NCBI GenBank assembly: GCA_017540945.1
Contig: JAFYAB010000143.1
Location: 1-7,868, forward strand
From: Oscillospiraceae bacterium
GTDB taxonomy: Bacteria; Bacillota_A; Clostridia; Oscillospirales; Oscillospiraceae
Reading direction: 5' to 3'
DNA length: 7,868 nucleotides
The translations under genes were made by a program, and so were the position numbers. Shown here in pieces: positions 6,232 through 7,868 of this stretch (within the stretch, counting starts at the first letter, position 1; each line of letters begins with the position of its first letter). Under the pieces are notes generated by a model. The model was given only the letters and a program-made list of their open reading frames with translations. It searched no databases and was not told the origin of the DNA.

Positions 6232-6449
6232 AGAACCTCTACCATTTCCGCGTCGGCTTTCCGGAGCGACAGCTCGTAACCGCGGACCGTGAGCTCCACG
6301 GGATCGCCCAGGGGAGCCACCTTGCGGACGTAGATTTCCACGTGCTTGGTGATGCCCATATCCATGATCCGGCGCTTGACCGCGCCTTCGCCGTGGATCT
6401 TCACCACCGTGACGGTTTCACCGATTTTTGCATCTCTGAGTGTTTTCAA
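6228..6449 (-). CDS. feoA: FeoA family protein (second copy)
   Basis: A 73-residue SH3-like protein that partners FeoB on the cytosolic side, probably modulating its GTPase or assembly. Visible FeoA features: LRDAKIGETVTVVKI (4-18), RRIMDMGI (26-33), then VRKVAPLGDPVELTVRGYELSLRKADA (41-67), very close to the usual FeoA C-terminal half. I take the start as TTG at 6449 because AAGGAGG at 6458-6464 is 8 nt before it and the product then begins MKTLRDAKIGE, as FeoA proteins usually do. An in-frame ATG at 6497 would add 16 residues encoded by a palindromic repeat and has no ribosome-binding site. It lies 60 nt after feoA1. The TAG stop is supplied by the GTAGGGGC repeat, so the final residues may differ from close relatives. 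Confidence 0.93.
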   Translation of the reverse strand: MKTLRDAKIGETVTVVKIHGEGAVKRRIMDMGITKHVEIYVRKVAPLGDPVELTVRGYELSLRKADAEMVEVL

Positions 6450-6457
6450 TGTGCGTT

Positions 6458-6464
6458 CCTCCTT
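6458..6464 (-). promoter_or_regulatory. Ribosome-binding site fixing a TTG start for feoA2
   Basis: A full AAGGAGG on the minus strand with 8-nt spacing to TTG at 6449. It lies inside the frame of the longer ATG-initiated reading, which argues that the longer start is not used. Confidence 0.75.
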
Positions 6465-6470
6465 TTTGTC

Positions 6471-6496
6471 GTAGTGGCCGATGCCCACATCGGCCA
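6471..6496. repeat. Palindromic repeat, GTAGGGGC family (degenerate member 3), feoA1-feoA2 gap
   Basis: GTAGTGGCCG starts a perfect 9-bp inverted repeat, TGGCCGATG (6475-6483) and CATCGGCCA (6488-6496), with loop CCCA. A second small hairpin, GGCGC-GAA-GCGCC, follows at 6498-6510 and overlaps the feoA1 stop codon. A half copy, GCTCACATCGGCCC, lies at 6786-6799 in the feo leader. Confidence 0.65.
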
Positions 6497-6509
6497 TGGC
6501 GCGAAGCGC

Positions 6510-6722
6510 CTAAATCATAATCTTGTTTGCCAGCTCTCTGCTGACGGCAACGCGGCATTCCTTGACGTTTACGATCAGGTTGCCTCCGATCGTATTGACC
6601 ACGCTGATCTCTCCGCCGACATGGAAGCCGAGATCCTCCAAATGCTTTTTGACCTCCGGACTGCCGCCGATCCGCTTGATGATCTGGGCCTGGCCGACGT
6701 CCGCAAACGTGAGAGGCATCAT
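6510..6722 (-). CDS. feoA: FeoA family protein (first copy)
   Basis: A 70-residue FeoA protein, first gene of the feo operon and the expected cytosolic partner of FeoB. Features: LTFADVGQAQIIKRIGG (4-20), then LEDLGFHVGGEISVV (28-42, the LGF-x-x-G turn of FeoA), and GNLIVNVKECRVAVSRELANKIMI (47-70), the typical end. Two ATGs in a row (6722 and 6719) both fit GGAGG at 6729-6733, with 6-nt or 9-nt spacing. A leader of about 145 nt precedes it. The two FeoA copies are clearly different: this one has the DRELA-type C-terminus (SRELA), the second the LSLRK type, a common paired arrangement in Firmicutes. Control is expected through the three iron-box-like palindromes upstream. Confidence 0.94.
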   Translation of the reverse strand: MMPLTFADVGQAQIIKRIGGSPEVKKHLEDLGFHVGGEISVVNTIGGNLIVNVKECRVAVSRELANKIMI

Positions 6723-6816
6723 GTTCTTCCTCCGATCTTCATGAATTTGCTTGCAGGGGCCGAACTCGAAGAGTCACGCAAGTATGCTCACATCGGCCCA
6801 CTCTGTTCTCCTTCCA

Positions 6817-6832
6817 ATTAGCCTATGCTAAT
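6817..6832. promoter_or_regulatory. Putative iron-regulator operator A (feo leader)
   Basis: Perfect inverted repeat ATTAGC-CTAT-GCTAAT, about +37 to +52 from the predicted feo start. Same half-sites and 4-nt spacing as the box at 7498. Confidence 0.75.
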
Positions 6833-6849
6833 CGACGGGCTGAAAAAAT

Positions 6850-6869
6850 CGGTTAGCAATTTCTAACCG
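6850..6869. promoter_or_regulatory. Putative iron-regulator operator B (feo start site)
   Basis: CGGTTAG (6850-6856) and CTAACCG (6863-6869) form a perfect 7-bp inverted repeat; read as GTTAGC-N4-TCTAAC it fits the shared consensus with one mismatch. It covers the predicted feo transcription start, where a bound repressor would block RNA polymerase. Confidence 0.78.
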
Positions 6870-6874
6870 GCTAT

Positions 6875-6903
6875 ATTATAGTTAGCAGCCGCTTATTTGT
6901 CAA
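6875..6903 (-). promoter_or_regulatory. feo operon promoter
   Basis: TTGACA (6903-6898) and TATAAT (6880-6875) on the minus strand are separated by exactly 17 bp. Both hexamers are perfect sigma-A consensus. Predicted transcription start near 6868. A strong promoter of this kind needs tight repression, which fits the three operator-like palindromes around it. Confidence 0.88.
6881..6896. promoter_or_regulatory. Putative iron-regulator operator C (feo promoter spacer)
   Basis: GTTAGC-AGCC-GCTTAT, an imperfect copy of the same palindrome that exactly fills the gap between the -35 and -10 hexamers of the feo promoter. Confidence 0.55.
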
Positions 6904-6929
6904 TAGAAAATGAAAATATTTTTTTGTCG

Positions 6930-6958
6930 TTGATTTACGGAGAAAATTATGGTAAGGT
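6930..6958 (+). promoter_or_regulatory. Possible promoter of the dtxR-type regulator gene
   Basis: TTGATT (6930-6935) and TAAGGT (6953-6958) have 17-bp spacing, a moderate match to the sigma-A consensus. An alternative -10 is TATGGT at 6949-6954. No operator-like palindrome overlaps it, so autoregulation is not evident. Confidence 0.35.
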
Positions 6959-6987
6959 AGAGCAAACGAGAAAGGGAGGCCGTTACA

Positions 6988-7362
6988 ATGGCGATGCAGG
7001 AATCCGGTGAAATGTACTTGGAGACAATCTATGTGCTGTCCCTGCAGTCGAGCAGCGTCCGCAGCATCGACGTGGCGGAGCATCTGGGCTACTCCAAGCC
7101 CTCCGTCAGCCGTGCGGTGGGGTTGCTGAAGAAGGACGGCCTGCTCCTGATGGACGAAATGGGTTACTTGAAGCTGACCGAGACGGGAGAAAAGAAGGCG
7201 AAGAATATCTATGAACGCCATACCGTTCTGTCCAGGCTGCTGATGAACCTCGGCGTCGACGAGGAGACCGCCACGGAAGACGCCTGCCGCATCGAGCACT
7301 ATATCAGCGACAAATCGTTCGAGGCGATCAAGGCGCATATGCGGAAATACAACGCAGAATAA
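6988..7362 (+). CDS. DtxR/IdeR-type metal-dependent transcriptional regulator (iron-type)
   Basis: A 124-residue repressor with an N-terminal winged helix-turn-helix (about 8-65; recognition helix near SKPSVSRAVGLLKKDG, 36-51) and a metal-binding dimerisation domain (66-122). It lacks the C-terminal SH3 domain of DtxR and is of MntR-like length. Compared by eye with DtxR, the primary metal site is M9 (in EMYLETIY), C100, E103 and H104 (in DACRIEHYISD), matching DtxR Met10, Cys102, Glu105 and His106. MntR has Asp at the Met position and Glu at the Cys position. This points to Fe(II) rather than Mn(II). H78 matches DtxR His79; the other ancillary-site ligands appear absent (S82, T96). Start ATG 6988 has GGGAGG 8 nt upstream. 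Divergent from feo, it is the likely ligand of the GTTAGC-N4-GCTAAC palindromes. Confidence 0.93.
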   Translation: MAMQESGEMYLETIYVLSLQSSSVRSIDVAEHLGYSKPSVSRAVGLLKKDGLLLMDEMGYLKLTETGEKKAKNIYERHTVLSRLLMNLGVDEETATEDACRIEHYISDKSFEAIKAHMRKYNAE

Positions 7363-7387
7363 GGAAAAACCGGTCCGATCATATAGC

Positions 7388-7430
7388 GCAAACGTCCTCT
7401 GCCGCTTTTTGGGCGGCAGGGGACGTTTGC
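7388..7430 (+). terminator. Long hairpin after the regulator gene (probable terminator)
   Basis: GCAAACGTCC (7388-7397) pairs with GGACGTTTGC (7421-7430), then a T-G pair, then CTGCCGC (7399-7405) with GCGGCAG (7413-7419). This gives an 18-bp stem and a 7-nt loop, 25 nt after the regulator stop. No proper T tract follows (TTGCGG), so termination may be inefficient or Rho-assisted. It separates the regulator gene from the next promoter. Confidence 0.55.
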
Positions 7431-7459
7431 TTGCGGCAAAAAGGATTATAAAATCCCTC

Positions 7460-7488
7460 TTGACAATTCGCGGGGCGTATGATATATT
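7460..7488 (+). promoter_or_regulatory. Promoter of the DUF3793 gene
   Basis: TTGACA (7460-7465), 17-bp spacer, TATATT (7483-7488). Perfect -35 and a five-of-six -10. Predicted start near 7495, leaving a leader of about 315 nt before the coding start at 7810. Confidence 0.82.
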
Positions 7489-7497
7489 CTAAACGTA

Positions 7498-7513
7498 GTT
7501 AGCAGACGCTAAC
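7498..7513. promoter_or_regulatory. Putative iron-regulator operator D (DUF3793 promoter)
   Basis: Perfect palindrome GTTAGC-AGAC-GCTAAC just downstream of the predicted start, at about +4 to +19. This is the same position relative to the promoter as operator B of feo. Confidence 0.8.
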
Positions 7514-7532
7514 CCATAAAAGCGAAATGAGA

Positions 7533-7780
7533 TTATCGGCTTTACTCAGCCTAACGGCTGAAGGTGTCGTCCAGTTGAGGCAGAAGCGTTTCAAATCTGC
7601 CGTAGGGGCGCTCATTGAGCGCCCGGTCCGCCATAGGCGGACAATTTGCCGGAGGTAAATCCGGTGCGGTGATTATAACACCTGCGTTTGGATCGTTTGC
7701 TCCCGCAAACGATGCCTGCTCCGCAAGCGCGGGCGCTCAATGAGCGCCCCTACGGCGACTTTGCTGCGCGAAGCCGATAA
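7533..7780. repeat. Outer inverted repeat enclosing the DUF3793 leader element
   Basis: TTATCGGCTT (7533-7542) is the exact inverse of AAGCCGATAA (7771-7780). The match continues imperfectly to 18 bp, 15 of 18 (7533-7550 against 7763-7780). Inside the left arm are two small hairpins, CAGCC-TAAC-GGCTG (7547-7560) and GGCAGA...TCTGCC (7579-7601). The 248-bp span encloses the GTAGGGGC element. It could be an outer mobile-element boundary or the closing stem of a structured leader RNA. No target-site duplication is visible. Confidence 0.6.
7602..7753. mobile_element. 152-bp MITE-like element with 24-bp perfect terminal inverted repeats (GTAGGGGC family, long form)
   Basis: The first 24 bp (7602-7625) and last 24 bp (7730-7753) are exact inverted copies; three more flanking bases on each side also match (27 bp, 7599-7756). 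Each terminus is itself a hairpin, GGGCGCTC-ATT-GAGCGCCC. Internal hairpins: GTCCGCC-ATA-GGCGGAC (7626-7642), CCGGA-N6-TCCGG (7649-7664), GGTG-N7-CACC (7668-7682), and ATCGTTTGC-TCCC-GCAAACGAT (7692-7713). No open reading frame of note, so it would need a transposase in trans if mobile. It occupies most of the leader of the DUF3793 gene. The 447-bp gene-free stretch 7363-7809 is accounted for by the hairpin at 7388, the promoter, operator D, these repeats and the ribosome-binding site. Confidence 0.7.
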
Positions 7781-7809
7781 CCAGAAAGCGGGAAAGAAGG
7801 GTGAAACAG

Positions 7810-7868
7810 ATGTCCGAGCAGCAATTCATTCGCAGCACCGCGCCGACGCTGGCGGGGATCAAAACCGG
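7810..7868 (+). CDS. Probable DUF3793 family protein (partial, N-terminus only)
   Basis: Only 19 full codons and part of the next are in the window; the gene continues past the right edge. The ATG at 7810 has AGAAGG at 7795-7800, 9 nt upstream; an in-frame GTG at 7801 is too close to that site. The visible residues include STAPTLAGIKTG (9-20). The string APTLAGIKT near the N-terminus is what I recall for DUF3793 proteins of Clostridia, which are of unknown function and often sit beside a flavodoxin gene. The promoter carries the same operator-like palindrome as feo, so expression is probably raised under iron limitation; a flavodoxin next door would fit as a ferredoxin replacement. The family call depends on one short motif. 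Confidence 0.6.
   Translation, partial: MSEQQFIRSTAPTLAGIKT

Noticed and set aside
6871..7338. A 155-codon minus-strand frame opposite the regulator gene.
   Set aside because: Antisense to the regulator, whose helix-turn-helix and metal ligands are clear. The frame ends in the AT-rich promoter region and matches no family I know.
7599..7690. Possible cobalamin-type riboswitch in the DUF3793 leader, because GCCGGAGGTAAATCCGG followed by GCGGTG resembles part of the cobalamin core.
   Set aside because: The GGGAA segment and the conserved CCGC-CACTG-like B12 box are not found, and the stretch is inside a repeat with terminal inverted repeats. A covariance-model search would settle it.
7533..7780. 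Target-site duplications flanking the inverted-repeat elements.
   Set aside because: I compared the flanks of the outer and inner elements and of the 6184-6231 element and saw no matching direct repeats.

Overview
The window looks like a chromosomal segment from a fairly GC-rich, Gram-positive anaerobe of the class Clostridia, probably in or near Oscillospirales. The reasons are the protein types (doubled FeoA with FeoB and a FeoB-associated Cys-rich protein, a short DtxR-type regulator, two ATC-hydrolase-family paralogues, a probable DUF3793 protein), strong Shine-Dalgarno sites, and many small palindromic intergenic repeats beginning GTAGGGGC. This placement is inference.

Right part (3566-7868) is an iron module. 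An iron-type DtxR/IdeR-like regulator (6988-7362, +) is divergent from feoA1, feoA2, feoB and a Cys-rich FeoB-associated membrane protein (6722 down to 3566, -). The feo promoter is a perfect TTGACA-N17-TATAAT. It carries three copies of an inverted repeat, (G/A)TTAGC-N4-GCTAA(C/T): one in the promoter spacer, one at the predicted transcription start, one in the leader. The same palindrome sits just after a second strong promoter at 7460-7488, which leads through a ~315-nt leader into the start of a probable DUF3793 gene (7810 to the edge). One Fe(II)-loaded repressor controlling both units is the simplest reading.

Left part (1-3499) is a tightly packed minus-strand gene series: an alpha/beta hydrolase, two L-2-amino-thiazoline-4-carboxylate (ATC) hydrolase-family paralogues, a small heavy-metal-associated (HMA) protein, a ZIP-type metal transporter and a SAM-dependent methyltransferase of the leucine-carboxyl-methyltransferase type (cut by the left edge). 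Stop/start overlaps (TAATG, ATGA, ATGA) suggest translational coupling. The HMA-ZIP pair suggests divalent-metal handling; the role of the hydrolase/ATC cassette is unknown.

The gene-poor stretches are mostly repeats. A GTAGGGGC-ended palindromic family occurs at 1375-1480, 6184-6231, 6471-6496 and, as a 152-bp element with perfect 24-bp terminal inverted repeats, at 7602-7753 inside the DUF3793 leader. In two places the repeat supplies the TAG stop codon of the adjacent gene. A second palindromic family lies at 3811-3867 between feoB and its Cys-rich partner. No RNA genes, CRISPR arrays or transposase genes were seen.
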